Below the pieces are notes generated by a model that saw nothing but the letters and a program-made list of their open reading frames with translations, was not told where the DNA came from and did no database searches. A stretch of DNA of 64,000 bases from UBA6623 sp965226435 (lineage in GTDB: Bacteria > Acidobacteriota > Terriglobia > Bryobacterales > UBA6623), in assembly GCA_965226435.1 (NCBI GenBank), contig CBDDCY010000010.1:372001-436000 (forward strand), given 5' to 3'. A program made the translations under genes and the position numbers. This document shows positions 24,793 through 33,979 of the stretch, piece by piece; position 1 is the stretch's first letter, and every line of letters starts with the position of its first letter.

Positions 24793-25899
24793 GTGAGCGA
24801 AACTCGCCCCCTGCGTGTCGCCCTCGACGCGACGCCGTTGTCGATGCGAGCCGGCGGCATTCGGCGCTACGTGGTCGAACTCGTCGCCGCCCTGGCCGAG
24901 CAATTTCCCGACGACGAATATCACTTACTCACCGATCAACCGGGCCTCCCGCGCCCCGAGGAGTGGTCGCGCTTACCGAATGTCGTCACCGAAGCCCCGC
25001 CCTCCAATCATTTCACCTCGAAATGGTGGAGCCTCGGGCTTCCCTTGGAACTCGCCCGTCGGAGAATCGACGTCTTTCATGGAACCGATTTCGCCATCCC
25101 CTACATCCCCGAGCGTCCGGCGGTATTGACCCTGCACGATCTGGCCCCCTGGAAGCCCCCCCCCGTGCGCCCTCCCGGCTCGGACCGCGTTCGGCAACGC
25201 ACCCCGGCCCTGCTGCGCATAGCGACACGCATCATCACCCCCAGCGAAGCCGTTCGTCACGAAGCGGCCGTTTTTTTCGCGCTTCCTAAATCGAAAATCC
25301 GCGCGACGCCGTTGGCCGCGGCCGCTCCCGCCGAGGGTGATTCTTCCGCCGAGTTGGGGCCGCCGCCGCGTATGGACCAACCGTATTTGCTCTACGTCGG
25401 CTCCGCGGAACCTCGCAAGAATGTCCCCGGGCTCGTGGAAGCGTGGCGCATGGCGCGCTTGGAGATCCCCGACCTCTCTCTGGTTCTCGTGGGCGCGGGA
25501 CACGGCGAACCTGAAACGCCGTCCGGCGAGCCGGGATTGCACCTCGCGGGTCACTTAACAAACAAAGAAATCGCGCAACTCTTGTCGCGAGCCACCGCCT
25601 TCGTTTATCCTAGCTTTTACGAGGGATTTGGACTGCCGGTGCTGGAGGCGATGCGTGCCGGGGCCCCCGTCATCACATCGAAAGATCCCGCTTTGGCGGA
25701 AGTCACGGCCGGAGCGGCCGTGTATGTCGACGCGGCGTCTCGGACCGAGTTGAACGCGGCTGTTCTTCAGGTCGTTCGCGATCCCGACTTACAGCATCGA
25801 TTACGAGAACAAGGGAGGCGAAGAGCCTGCCGATTTAGTTGGCGATCCACCGCTTCATTGACCCGCGCAGTCTATGCCGACGCCATCCGAAACCTCTGA
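24793..25899 (+). CDS. Glycosyltransferase family 4 (first of polysaccharide operon)
   Basis: 368 residues of GT-B fold. The N-terminal domain begins RVALDATPLSMRAGGIRRY, with DVFHGTDFAIP and LTLHDLAPW. The C-terminal domain has LLYVGSAEPRKNV and the donor-binding FVYPSFYEGFGLPVLEAMRAG, a GT4 EX7E motif. It would transfer a sugar from a nucleotide donor at the cytoplasmic membrane face. The start is a GTG at 24793. It overlaps the next glycosyltransferase by 26 bp and heads a seven-gene plus-strand operon ending in wzm-wzt. Confidence 0.9.
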   Translation: MSETRPLRVALDATPLSMRAGGIRRYVVELVAALAEQFPDDEYHLLTDQPGLPRPEEWSRLPNVVTEAPPSNHFTSKWWSLGLPLELARRRIDVFHGTDFAIPYIPERPAVLTLHDLAPWKPPPVRPPGSDRVRQRTPALLRIATRIITPSEAVRHEAAVFFALPKSKIRATPLAAAAPAEGDSSAELGPPPRMDQPYLLYVGSAEPRKNVPGLVEAWRMARLEIPDLSLVLVGAGHGEPETPSGEPGLHLAGHLTNKEIAQLLSRATAFVYPSFYEGFGLPVLEAMRAGAPVITSKDPALAEVTAGAAVYVDAASRTELNAAVLQVVRDPDLQHRLREQGRRRACRFSWRSTASLTRAVYADAIRNL

Positions 25900-27142
25900 C
25901 CAAGCGCTCTTGTTGTCCCCGGAGCCGCCCTATCCCTTGACGGGCGGCGGAGCCATGCGCAGTGGAAGTTTGCTCCATTTACTGGCGCGCCGCCGGGCCG
26001 TGCATTTGGTAACTTTCCGGCAACCGGGAAGTCCCGATCCGTCCTCTTCCTTGCCTCCCGGTTTGGTGAACTCGCTCACGGTCATCGACCTCCCGTATCA
26101 TAAGAAAGGAGCGTCGGCACGGGTCCGCCGCAATGCCCGGCGGCTGCTGCGGGGAGTTTTGCCGTTGACCGACCGATTCGCGCAAGCGCCTATCCGCAAC
26201 GAGGTGTTTCGCTCGATCCAAGGTAAACGGTATGGCGTGGCCGTCATCGAGCATTTCTGGTGCGCGCCTTACTTGACGATGCTGCGCGAGTGCGCCGACT
26301 GCGTGATCTTAGATCTGCACAACATTGAGTCCGTCCTTCACGAGGGATGCGCCCGCTCCGAGCCGTGGCCGCAAAAAGCGGCCCATCGTCGTTTTGCGTC
26401 TGTTGCCCGAAACATGGAGCGCGAGTGGATCGGGCGTTTCGACATGGCCTTGGTTCCCTCCGAAGCCGATCGGCGAAGAGTGATCGAACTCGCGCCCCAG
26501 GCGCGCGTCGAGGTCTACCCCAACGCCGTCCCGCTCAGGGAGCAACCCAGCGTCGAGGAAGAGAACGTGATCGCTTTTTCGGGAAATTGGGAATACCACC
26601 CCAACTTGACGGCGGTAAAGTTTTTCCAATCGCGCGTTTGGCCGCGCCTGCGCCGCGAAGACCCCGAACTACGCTGGCGCTTGATCGGGAAGAACGAAGC
26701 AGCGATCCGTCGCTTCACCTCCGGCGACCCTCGTATCGAGCTGACCGGACCCGTCGACGACCCGATCACTGAGTTGGCGAAAGCGCGCCTGGTAGTGGTC
26801 CCGCTGTTGTCGGGAAGCGGTACGCGGGTGAAGATTTTGGAGGCCTGGGCGGCCGGCCGACCCGTCGTCTCCACCTCGATTGGAGCCGAAGGATTAGCGG
26901 CCGGTGAAGGTGAAAACATTCGCCTCGCTGACGGCGAAACGCCCTTTGCCGAAGTGGTCTTGGAATTGCTACGTAATAAAGAGGAGCGGCGGCGACTAGG
27001 GACCGAGGGCCGCCGGACCTATGAGCGAGAGGGCAGCTGGCCCGCGGCTTGGCGGGCCGGCGAACGCTGTTTCGCCGACCCCTCCCTCCGCGGGCAAGCC
27101 GCCGTGGAGGCGCCGCCCGCGGCGACTTCGTTGGTTCACTAA
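25874..27142 (+). CDS. Glycosyltransferase, Glyco_trans_4/1_4 type
   Basis: 422 residues. SPEPPYPLTGGGAMRSGSLL starts the acceptor domain; CVILDLHNIES and IAFSGNWEYHPN mark the centre, and the C-terminal donor domain ends with VVVPLLSGSGTRVKILEAWAAGRPVVST, the pattern of enzymes that resemble PEP-CTERM/exosortase-cluster glycosyltransferases. It overlaps the first glycosyltransferase and is 11 bp from the third. Donor and acceptor cannot be read from sequence. Confidence 0.88.
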   Translation: MPTPSETSDQALLLSPEPPYPLTGGGAMRSGSLLHLLARRRAVHLVTFRQPGSPDPSSSLPPGLVNSLTVIDLPYHKKGASARVRRNARRLLRGVLPLTDRFAQAPIRNEVFRSIQGKRYGVAVIEHFWCAPYLTMLRECADCVILDLHNIESVLHEGCARSEPWPQKAAHRRFASVARNMEREWIGRFDMALVPSEADRRRVIELAPQARVEVYPNAVPLREQPSVEEENVIAFSGNWEYHPNLTAVKFFQSRVWPRLRREDPELRWRLIGKNEAAIRRFTSGDPRIELTGPVDDPITELAKARLVVVPLLSGSGTRVKILEAWAAGRPVVSTSIGAEGLAAGEGENIRLADGETPFAEVVLELLRNKEERRRLGTEGRRTYEREGSWPAAWRAGERCFADPSLRGQAAVEAPPAATSLVH

Positions 27143-27153
27143 GCGAGAAAACG

Positions 27154-28299
27154 ATGCGTATCGCCATCGACGCTCACGCAATCGGCCAACGCCTCACCGG
27201 CAACGAGGTCTACGTTCGGACCTTGCTCAAGGAGTTTGCCGAGTTGGATTCGGAAAGCGAATTCATCACTTACGTCTCGAAGGCGAATGTAAACGGTTGG
27301 GTGCCGCGTGGTTTCCGCCGCCGCGGCGTGTCGGGGAATCCCTTCTTGCGGCTGGGCTCGCAATTACCGGCGAGGCTGCGCGAAGACCGTCCCGACCTGG
27401 TCCATGTGCAGTATACGGCTCCGCTTTTCTGTCCCGTTCCGATCGTCGTCACGATACATGACGTCAGCTACATCGAGCGACCCGAATACTTGCCGACCCT
27501 GCGGGCGGCGCAGCTGCAAGTCTCCACCCGTCACACCGTAAAGCGGGCCGCCAAGATCATCACCATCAGCGAGTTTTCCCGACAAGGAATCTCGAAGGCC
27601 TTCGACATCGATCCGGAAAACATCGTCGTGACGCCGCTGGCTTCACAGGACGTCTTCCGCCCCATGAATCGCGCCCGGGCGATGAAAGACGTGGCCGACT
27701 CCCTGGGAATTCATAGGCCCTATATTCTCAACGTCGGCGACCTGCACCCGCGTAAGAATCAGATCGGTTTGGTGCGGGCTTTCAAGGAATTGATCAACGC
27801 CCATCCCGAGCTTCCCCACGCCTTAGTGCTTGCCGGTAAACACACTTGGTTTGCTTCGCGCGTCATCGATGAGATTCGCCGCTCGGGCCTCGAAGACCGT
27901 ATCCTACTGACCGGTTTCGTCGACGACGAACGATTGCCCTCGCTTTATAACGCCGCCGATATTTTCGTTTTCCCGTCGTTCTATGAAGGATTCGGACTTC
28001 CCGCGATCGAGGCCATGGCATGCGGCCGAGCGGTGGCTTGCTCCAGCGCGACCGCGCTGCCCGAGGTCGTCGACGGCGCGGCCATTTTGTTCGACCCCGA
28101 GTCCATCGAAGAACAAACCCGCGCGATCCGCGACATCCTCATCGACCCTGAGTTAGCCGCGCGCATGGAAAAGAAGAGTCTGCAACGGGCCGCGGCCTTT
28201 GACTGGCGGGAAACCGCGCGCAAGACTCTCGACGTCTACTATTCCGTGGCCGAACGCCCCGCCGTTCCCGAGCCCACTCAGGAACTGGCGGCGCGCTGA
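27154..28299 (+). CDS. Glycosyltransferase family 4 (mannosyltransferase-like)
   Basis: 381 residues beginning MRIAIDAHAIGQRLTGNEVY. Motifs are VTIHDVSYIERPEY, KIITISEFSRQGI, NVGDLHPRKNQ and FVFPSFYEGFGLPAIEAMACG (donor EX7E). ATG 27154 is chosen because the upstream extension overlaps the previous gene and is Arg/Pro-rich. Third sugar transferase of the export operon. Confidence 0.9.
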   Translation: MRIAIDAHAIGQRLTGNEVYVRTLLKEFAELDSESEFITYVSKANVNGWVPRGFRRRGVSGNPFLRLGSQLPARLREDRPDLVHVQYTAPLFCPVPIVVTIHDVSYIERPEYLPTLRAAQLQVSTRHTVKRAAKIITISEFSRQGISKAFDIDPENIVVTPLASQDVFRPMNRARAMKDVADSLGIHRPYILNVGDLHPRKNQIGLVRAFKELINAHPELPHALVLAGKHTWFASRVIDEIRRSGLEDRILLTGFVDDERLPSLYNAADIFVFPSFYEGFGLPAIEAMACGRAVACSSATALPEVVDGAAILFDPESIEEQTRAIRDILIDPELAARMEKKSLQRAAAFDWRETARKTLDVYYSVAERPAVPEPTQELAAR

Positions 28300-28307
28300 A
28301 ACCAACC

Positions 28308-29000
28308 GTGTCCCGAATCGTCTCAGCCTCTCTGATTCTGCTGTGTCTTTTTGCCGCGCCGCCGCCCATACGCGCCGCGATCTTCCCCGACGGAGAACTG
28401 CTGACCTACGCCGTCACCTGGCCAAGCGGCCTGAGCCTGGGCGAGACGAGCCTGCGCGCCGAAGCGACCGCCGAAGGCTGGGAATTCGAAATGATCGTCG
28501 ACGCGGGCTTGCCGACCCTGGAAATCAAGGATGAATACCGCGCCAAGTCCGACGTTACGCTTTGCTCGCAAGAGTCTTCCAAGAACGCCAAACACGGCGC
28601 GCGAAAAATCCAAGAGCGCATCGACTTCGACCAACAGGCCGGCGAAGCCGTGCGAAAAACCATCAACGGCGGGGAAAGTTCGTTTCCGATCCCGCCCTGT
28701 GCGCGCGATACTTTGACCTATCTCTACTTCCTGCGCGAACAACTCGCCGCCGGGCGTATTCCCCCTCCCGACGACGTTTTTTTTGGGGCACAATATCAGA
28801 TCAGCGTGACTTACTTGGAATCGAGAGACATCGACATCTCGGGCGAATCGCGACCCGCCGACCGCATTTTGGTCGATGTCAGCGGGCCGAAATCTCAACT
28901 GGGTTTCGAGATCTTCTTCGGCAAGGACGAAGCGCGGACTCCGCTGCTGATCCGTATCCCCTTTGAGATCGGCACCTTTTCGCTCAGGCTGGTGCAATGA
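28308..29000 (+). CDS. Secreted DUF3108-domain protein
   Basis: 230 residues with a signal peptide (about 1-22). The DUF3108 pattern is present: FPDGELLTYAVTWPSGLSLG near the N-terminus and RDTLTYLYFLREQ in the middle, with a beta-rich C-terminus ending RIPFEIGTFSLRLV. DUF3108 proteins are periplasmic and of unknown function. The start is a GTG at 28308, 8 bp after the glycosyltransferase stop, and its stop overlaps the next ATG by 4 bp (ATGA), so it belongs to the polysaccharide operon. A periplasmic helper for the exported glycan is a possibility. Confidence 0.75.
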   Translation: MSRIVSASLILLCLFAAPPPIRAAIFPDGELLTYAVTWPSGLSLGETSLRAEATAEGWEFEMIVDAGLPTLEIKDEYRAKSDVTLCSQESSKNAKHGARKIQERIDFDQQAGEAVRKTINGGESSFPIPPCARDTLTYLYFLREQLAAGRIPPPDDVFFGAQYQISVTYLESRDIDISGESRPADRILVDVSGPKSQLGFEIFFGKDEARTPLLIRIPFEIGTFSLRLVQ

Positions 29001-31102
29001 AAGTCGCGGTTTTCACGCCGCTCAACCCGGCGCGTTGCGGCGTTTCCGATTACTCCGAAGCCCTGCTGGCGCATATCGGCAACCACCTTGAGACCACCGT
29101 CTTCGTCGACGACTATCAGCCCGACCGATTCACGGGCGACGAAAAAATAACGTTTCGCCCGGCCGCAGAGTTCGACCCCGCCGAGTTCGACGAAACCGTC
29201 TATCACGTCGGCAACAACCCCTATCACATCCATGCCTACGACGCCGCGCTGGAGCATCCCGGCATTGTCGTGCTGCATGAGTTCAGCCTGCATCATCTGA
29301 TGGCCGCGGCCACCATCGCGCGCGGCGACTGGGACACCTATCTCGCCGAAGCCGAATACAACGGCGGCGCCGAGGCCCTGGCCTTCGCCCGGCGCGTGCG
29401 CACGCTCGAAATCGGCCCCGACTACGAAGGCTTGGCGATGAACCGCCGCTTGCTCGAACGTTCGAAAGCCCTCATCGTTCACAGCCCTTTTCTGCACCGG
29501 CAGGTGCGCCGGGCCGGTTTCGATTTGCCGATCGCGCACATCCCGCACGGCGCCTGGATCCCCGAGGTCAACCGTCACCAATATCGAGCCAAGCTGGGCC
29601 TTGACGAATCCACGCCTCTGATCGGCGTCTTCGGCTTTCTCAAGCCCTATAAGCGCATCGCCGAATCCCTGCGCGCGCTGGCGCGGCTGGTGCGAATTCA
29701 TCCCGAAGTACGCATGATCCTAGCCGGCGAAGAGCACCAGGATTTCCCCGTACGCCGGCTGATCTCGCAGCTCGATCTGGAACCCTTCGTGCGCCTGCTG
29801 GGCCACGTCGAAATCGACGAGTTTGAGCAGTGGATCGGCGCCGTCGACATCTGCCTCAATCTGCGCTACCCAACCTACGGGGAAACCTCCGGAACCCTGC
29901 TGCGAGCCCTCGGCTTGGGGCGCGCCGTTATCGTCTCCGATGTCGGGTCGTTTTCCGATCTCCCCGACGAGGTTTGCCTGAAAGTCCCGGTCGACGAAGA
30001 CGAGGTCGAGATCATTCGGCGCTATCTCGACCTGCTCGTCACGCGCCCTCAAGTGGGTCGCGCGATGGGCGCGGCCGCCCGCGACTACGTGGCGCGCGAG
30101 TGCGCCTGGCCCCACGTCGCCCGGTTGTACGCCTCCTGGATTACCGCGGTCGCCGAAGGGCGCGCGGAAGCCGACCGGTTTGCCCGCCCCGAAAAATCTG
30201 CATCCGATGAACCCGACGCCGACGAGCCGGAAACACCCGGGGTTTCCGTCGCCTCGAATGGAACCGCGGCCGCCTCGATCGATCCCGAGCAAGCCCGCCG
30301 CGGCGAGTTCGCGAAATACCTGCGCGGCCTCACCAGCCCCTTCGGCGGCGCGCAATCCTATCTCGAAAGCCACCTCGTCCGGTTGGTCAAAACACTCGGA
30401 ATCACCCCGCCCGGCTCGGCCTCCGACGGCGTCCTCGAAATGGGCGCGTACATGCAAATTACCCCGGCACTCGCGCATCTGCTCAGCTACGGCGAAGTGC
30501 GAGGCTGCTACTTGGGCGAGCCGGGAAAAACCGATCACGTCGCCGTACAAACAGCCGACGGCCGAGCATTCACCTGCGACATCGATCTGTTCGACGCCGA
30601 ACGAGACTCCTACCCGTACGAAGACGGGCGCTTTTCGACCGTCCTGTGCTGCGAATTGCTCGAGCACCTCTATGACGACCCGATGCACATGATGGCCGAG
30701 GTCAACCGCATCCTCGCCCCCGGCGGACATCTCGTCTTGACGACTCCGAATATTTGCAGCCTGCGAGCGGTCGGTGCAATCTTGTTGGGCTACCATCCGG
30801 GCTTTTTTCCGCAATACATTCAACCCGATGAGCAGGGACAGGTCGCCCCCCGCCACGCCCGCGAATACGCCCCGCGCGACATCCATGCCCTTTTCGCAGC
30901 CGCCGGTTTCGAGGTGGCGCGGCTTGAAACCGGCCCCTACACAACCGACCGCACCGCCGAGCACGATTGGGTCAAACACGTCATCAAGCGCTACGAGTTG
31001 CCCGATCATCTGCGCGGCGAGGCCATCTACGCCGTGGGGCACAAGGTCGGCTCCGTCGTGGAGCGCTACCCGGCGGGGCTTTATAGTCAAAGCGCGAGCT
31101 GA
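28997..31102 (+). CDS. Glycosyltransferase GT4 - SAM methyltransferase fusion
   Basis: 701 residues in two parts. Residues ~1-385 form a GT4 enzyme (VAVFTPLNPARCGVSDYSEA, VVLHEFSLHHLM, IGVFGFLKPYKRI, YGETSGTLLRALGLG). An Asp/Glu/Pro-rich linker (~390-425) follows. Residues ~435-690 form a class I methyltransferase: VLEMGAYMQITP in the place of the SAM loop, FSTVLCCELLEHLYDDPMHM and LAPGGHLVLTTPN. One polypeptide could therefore add and methylate a residue, or cap the chain. The ABC-dependent export context suggests terminal modification, as in O-antigen systems where methylation ends chain growth. Confidence 0.85.
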   Translation: MKVAVFTPLNPARCGVSDYSEALLAHIGNHLETTVFVDDYQPDRFTGDEKITFRPAAEFDPAEFDETVYHVGNNPYHIHAYDAALEHPGIVVLHEFSLHHLMAAATIARGDWDTYLAEAEYNGGAEALAFARRVRTLEIGPDYEGLAMNRRLLERSKALIVHSPFLHRQVRRAGFDLPIAHIPHGAWIPEVNRHQYRAKLGLDESTPLIGVFGFLKPYKRIAESLRALARLVRIHPEVRMILAGEEHQDFPVRRLISQLDLEPFVRLLGHVEIDEFEQWIGAVDICLNLRYPTYGETSGTLLRALGLGRAVIVSDVGSFSDLPDEVCLKVPVDEDEVEIIRRYLDLLVTRPQVGRAMGAAARDYVARECAWPHVARLYASWITAVAEGRAEADRFARPEKSASDEPDADEPETPGVSVASNGTAAASIDPEQARRGEFAKYLRGLTSPFGGAQSYLESHLVRLVKTLGITPPGSASDGVLEMGAYMQITPALAHLLSYGEVRGCYLGEPGKTDHVAVQTADGRAFTCDIDLFDAERDSYPYEDGRFSTVLCCELLEHLYDDPMHMMAEVNRILAPGGHLVLTTPNICSLRAVGAILLGYHPGFFPQYIQPDEQGQVAPRHAREYAPRDIHALFAAAGFEVARLETGPYTTDRTAEHDWVKHVIKRYELPDHLRGEAIYAVGHKVGSVVERYPAGLYSQSAS

Positions 31103-31110
31103 CGAAAGCC

Positions 31111-32340
31111 ATGCAAGCCGCCATCGTTCAAACCAGGGTCGAGGTGGATTCCTCGGGGCGGCGCATCCGTGCGTGGCTTACCGTGGAAAACCGAAGCCGC
31201 GAAACATGGTCCGCTGAAAAAGGTTTCGCGGCGGCCGCGCAGACCCGTGACGCCGAGAGCGGAACGATGATCCTCGACGGGCCGCGAACCCTACTCCGCG
31301 ACGCCGTTCCACCCGGCGAGTCAGTCGAACTCGAGGTCGCCGCCGAGTTACGCCGCATCAACGGCCGGCTCCACATTTTCGTCTCGCTATTGCAAGAAGG
31401 CGTCGGCTGGTTTTTCGATAACGGGTCCCCGTTCTTGCTGATCGAATGCGAGGTCAGCGGCGACGACATTCGCGTCACCCGCGAAACCGTGACTATCTCG
31501 GCCGCCCTCCGGGCCCGCCGACTTGTCCGCTCCGTGAAACGCGCCTTCTCCTATCCGCTGTTGATATTTTCGCGGCACGGTTCGCTGATACGCTCGATGG
31601 TCCGTCGCGACATCCTGGGCCGCTACCGGGGTTCGCACGCGGGGCTGTTTTGGACTGTGATCCATCCTTTGTTGCTGATGCTGACCTACTATTTCGTCTT
31701 CGGCATCGTCTTACGAACACGCTTCGGCGACGACGGACACCCCAGCAATTTCGTCCTCTACTTCCTGGCCGGCATGTTGCCCTGGCTGGCTTTCAGCGAA
31801 GCCGTCGGCCGGGCGCCGACAACCGTCATCGAACACGGCAATTTCGTCAAGAAACTCGTCTTCCCCGTGGAGATCCTGCCCGTGACGCTCGTCATCGCCG
31901 GACTCGTCAGCGAAGCTTTCGGGGTGGGCATTTTCCTCGCCGGGATGACTGTCTTCGGACATGCTCCCACGGCCGCGGTTTTCTATTTGCCACTGATATT
32001 GATTCCACAGTTTCTGTTGACCTTGGGGCTGTGTTGGCTCATGGCCGCGTTGGGCGTCTTTTTTCGCGACCTGGGGCAGTTCATCGGTTTTGTGCTGACG
32101 GTTTGGTTCTTCACCACGCCGATCTGCTACCCGGAGGCATCGCTACCCGAAAATTACCGTTGGCTTTTTGAACTCAATCCGATCTACATTCTCGTGCGAT
32201 CCTACCGCGCCATTTTCCTAGAGGCTTCCCCGCCCCCCTGGGAACCCCTCGCGTGGCTGATGCTCGCGGCAACCATCGTCTTCCTGGTCGGCCACGGGTG
32301 GTTCTATAAACTGAAGAGGTCCTTTTCCGATGTGCTGTAA
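31111..32340 (+). CDS. wzm: ABC-2 polysaccharide export permease with N-terminal beta-sandwich domain (Wzm-like)
   Basis: 409 residues. The C-terminal ~265 residues are a Wzm/KpsM-type permease with six predicted helices and RRDILGRYRGSHAGLFWTVI, FFRDLGQFIGFVLTVWFFTTPICYP. The N-terminal ~130 residues are an added soluble domain with VENRSRETWSAEKG, DGPRTLLRDAVPPGESVELE and SLLQEGVGWFFDNGSPF, a pattern seen in immunoglobulin-like modules attached to carbohydrate enzymes. Wzm proteins normally lack it. The domain would lie on the cytoplasmic side, next to the Wzt C-terminal domain that recognises the capped glycan. Confidence 0.88.
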   Translation: MQAAIVQTRVEVDSSGRRIRAWLTVENRSRETWSAEKGFAAAAQTRDAESGTMILDGPRTLLRDAVPPGESVELEVAAELRRINGRLHIFVSLLQEGVGWFFDNGSPFLLIECEVSGDDIRVTRETVTISAALRARRLVRSVKRAFSYPLLIFSRHGSLIRSMVRRDILGRYRGSHAGLFWTVIHPLLLMLTYYFVFGIVLRTRFGDDGHPSNFVLYFLAGMLPWLAFSEAVGRAPTTVIEHGNFVKKLVFPVEILPVTLVIAGLVSEAFGVGIFLAGMTVFGHAPTAAVFYLPLILIPQFLLTLGLCWLMAALGVFFRDLGQFIGFVLTVWFFTTPICYPEASLPENYRWLFELNPIYILVRSYRAIFLEASPPPWEPLAWLMLAATIVFLVGHGWFYKLKRSFSDVL

Positions 32341-32371
32341 GTGCTACCGTGAGCCGAAAAGGAACCGCACC

Positions 32372-32400
32372 CAGTAGCGACCGGCACTCTTGCCGGTCCA
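32372..32400 (+). repeat. Single M2 module of the composite repeat
   Basis: AGTAGCGACCGGCACTCTTG followed by CCGGTCC; ACCGGCA and TGCCGGT pair. It lies in the 156-bp gap between wzm and wzt. Confidence 0.75.
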
Positions 32401-32439
32401 AAGGTCCGGCGGCACAACCGGCTCTCAAGCCAATCACAA

Positions 32440-32488
32440 ACGGTTCACGCCCAACGGCTAACGGCTAACGGTTCACGGTTCACGGTTC
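32440..32488 (+). repeat. Tandem heptamer array upstream of wzt
   Basis: Seven 7-bp units: ACGGTTC, ACGCCCA, ACGGCTA, ACGGCTA, ACGGTTC, ACGGTTC, ACGGTTC. The array ends 8 bp before the wzt ATG and fills the place where a ribosome-binding site would be expected. A second array of related units is at 46781-46832. Confidence 0.85.
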
Positions 32489-32496
32489 ACGAAAAC

Positions 32497-33729
32497 ATGC
32501 TCTCGGCCCTCAACATCTCGAAGCTCTACGAGATCTACAACCGGCCCGCCGACCGTCTCAAGGAAGCGCTCTGGTTCGGCCGCAAGAAACTGCACCAAGA
32601 TTTCTGGGCCCTCCGCGAGATCGACGTCAGCGTCGAACCCGGAGAAACCCTCGGCATCATCGGCCCCAATGGTTCCGGCAAGAGCACGCTGCTGCAAGTT
32701 CTCGCCGGCATCCTGCCGCCGACCAGTGGTTGGGTCTCGCGAAGCGGCCGTGTCGCCGCGCTGCTCGAACTCGGCGCCGGCTTCAACCCGGAATTCAGCG
32801 GCCGCGAAAACGTTTTCATCAACGGCGAATTACTCGGCCTCTCGCGCGCCGAAACCCGCGCCGCCCTACCCTCCATCGAAGAGTTCGCCGGCATCGGGGA
32901 ATTCATCGATCGACCCGTGAAAACTTACTCCAGCGGAATGTATGTCCGGCTTGCGTTTTCGACCGCCATTCATGTCGAACCCGACATCCTGATCGTCGAC
33001 GAAGCACTGGCTGTCGGCGACGCGGCCTTTTCCAGTCGCTGCGTCCGCAAGTTCGAGCAGTTACAGCAGCGCGGTGTAACGACCGTTCTGGTCTCGCACG
33101 ATCTCGGCCTCATCAAACAAGTTTGCAACCGCGCAATCTTCCTGCTCGACGGCCGCATCGAAGAAGAAGGCTCGCCGTCGGAAGTCGTGAACCGCTACGT
33201 CGGAACCGTGCTCGAACTACCAACCACCTCAAACGGCGCCGCCTCGAACCACAAGACCGAGGAGCCCTCCTCAACCCCCGACGCGAGTGCCGGCCACCGC
33301 CACGGCGATCGCCTGGCTGAAATCACCAGCGTCGAACTCCACGACGCCGCGGGAAATCCTCGCCGAACTTTTCAAGCGGGCGAGCTGGCGCGTCTCCGCG
33401 TCACGGCTCTCTTCCATCAGTCCCAACCCGAACCCATGATCGGCATGTTGATCCGCACCCGCACCGGCATGGACGTTTTCGGCACCAACACCAGCCAGGA
33501 AGACACCGCGCCCATCGCCTGCGAAGCCGGCGAATCGATCGAAACCAAATTCGTCTTCGATTGCCGCTTGACACCCCAGGAATACACGCTGACCGTAGCC
33601 GTGCAGCACCCCGACGGTCACAGCCACGACTGGCTCGACGACGTATTGACCTTCGAAATCACCGCCCCCCGCCGCCCCGCCGGCGTCGCCGACCTCACAC
33701 CCAAGGTCACTTGCCGAAAATTGGGCTAG
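32497..33729 (+). CDS. wzt: Polysaccharide ABC exporter ATPase with glycan-binding domain (Wzt-like)
   Basis: 410 residues. The ATPase domain (~1-245) has Walker A GPNGSGKS (56-63), signature YSSGM (144-148, the variant typical of polysaccharide exporters) and Walker B LIVDEA (165-170). A Ser/Thr/Asn-rich linker leads to a C-terminal beta-sandwich (~265-400), with GELARLRVTALFHQS and IGMLIRTRTGMDVFGTNT, the Wzt_C domain that reads the modified non-reducing end of the glycan. Partner of the Wzm-like permease upstream. There is no clear Shine-Dalgarno before ATG 32497; a heptamer array lies there instead. Confidence 0.93.
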   Translation: MLSALNISKLYEIYNRPADRLKEALWFGRKKLHQDFWALREIDVSVEPGETLGIIGPNGSGKSTLLQVLAGILPPTSGWVSRSGRVAALLELGAGFNPEFSGRENVFINGELLGLSRAETRAALPSIEEFAGIGEFIDRPVKTYSSGMYVRLAFSTAIHVEPDILIVDEALAVGDAAFSSRCVRKFEQLQQRGVTTVLVSHDLGLIKQVCNRAIFLLDGRIEEEGSPSEVVNRYVGTVLELPTTSNGAASNHKTEEPSSTPDASAGHRHGDRLAEITSVELHDAAGNPRRTFQAGELARLRVTALFHQSQPEPMIGMLIRTRTGMDVFGTNTSQEDTAPIACEAGESIETKFVFDCRLTPQEYTLTVAVQHPDGHSHDWLDDVLTFEITAPRRPAGVADLTPKVTCRKLG

Positions 33730-33930
33730 TGGAACCACCGGCCGCGCCGGCTCATTCAGGCAAGAAACTTAGTGGGACAATTGAGTTTCCGAGAGGTGCG
33801 TCCCCCAGTGGCGACCGGCACTCTTGCCGGTCCTGACCCGAAACTTCAAATTTCGAACTGCTACCAATAGATCGGACGTTCACCCACCCGAGCCGCGCCG
33901 CCGTGCGGCGCGGTCCCGGCGAACCCTTCG
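33729..33930 (+). repeat. Composite palindromic repeat, modules M1-M2-M5
   Basis: M1 (33729-33808): GTGGAACCACCGGCCGCGCC, GGCAAGAAACT, GGACAATTGAGTTTC. M2 (33808-33836). M5 (33836-33930): GAAACTTCAAATTTCGAACT and GCCGCGCCGCCGTGCGGCGC. It starts at the wzt stop codon. Together with the following family A copy it leaves 33730-34360 without a supported gene. Confidence 0.8.
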
Positions 33931-33979
33931 ACCAAGTTTCTCCCCTGAGCCTCCCGAGCCGTCCCGCCGCGGGGCCGTG

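Noticed and set aside
27049..27153. 35-residue N-terminal extension of the third glycosyltransferase
   Set aside because: It overlaps the previous gene and is Arg/Pro-rich; MRIAIDAHAIG at 27154 is the normal GT4 N-terminus.
32440..32488. Heptamer array considered as a CRISPR
   Set aside because: Units are 7 bp with no spacers; no cas genes are present anywhere in the window.
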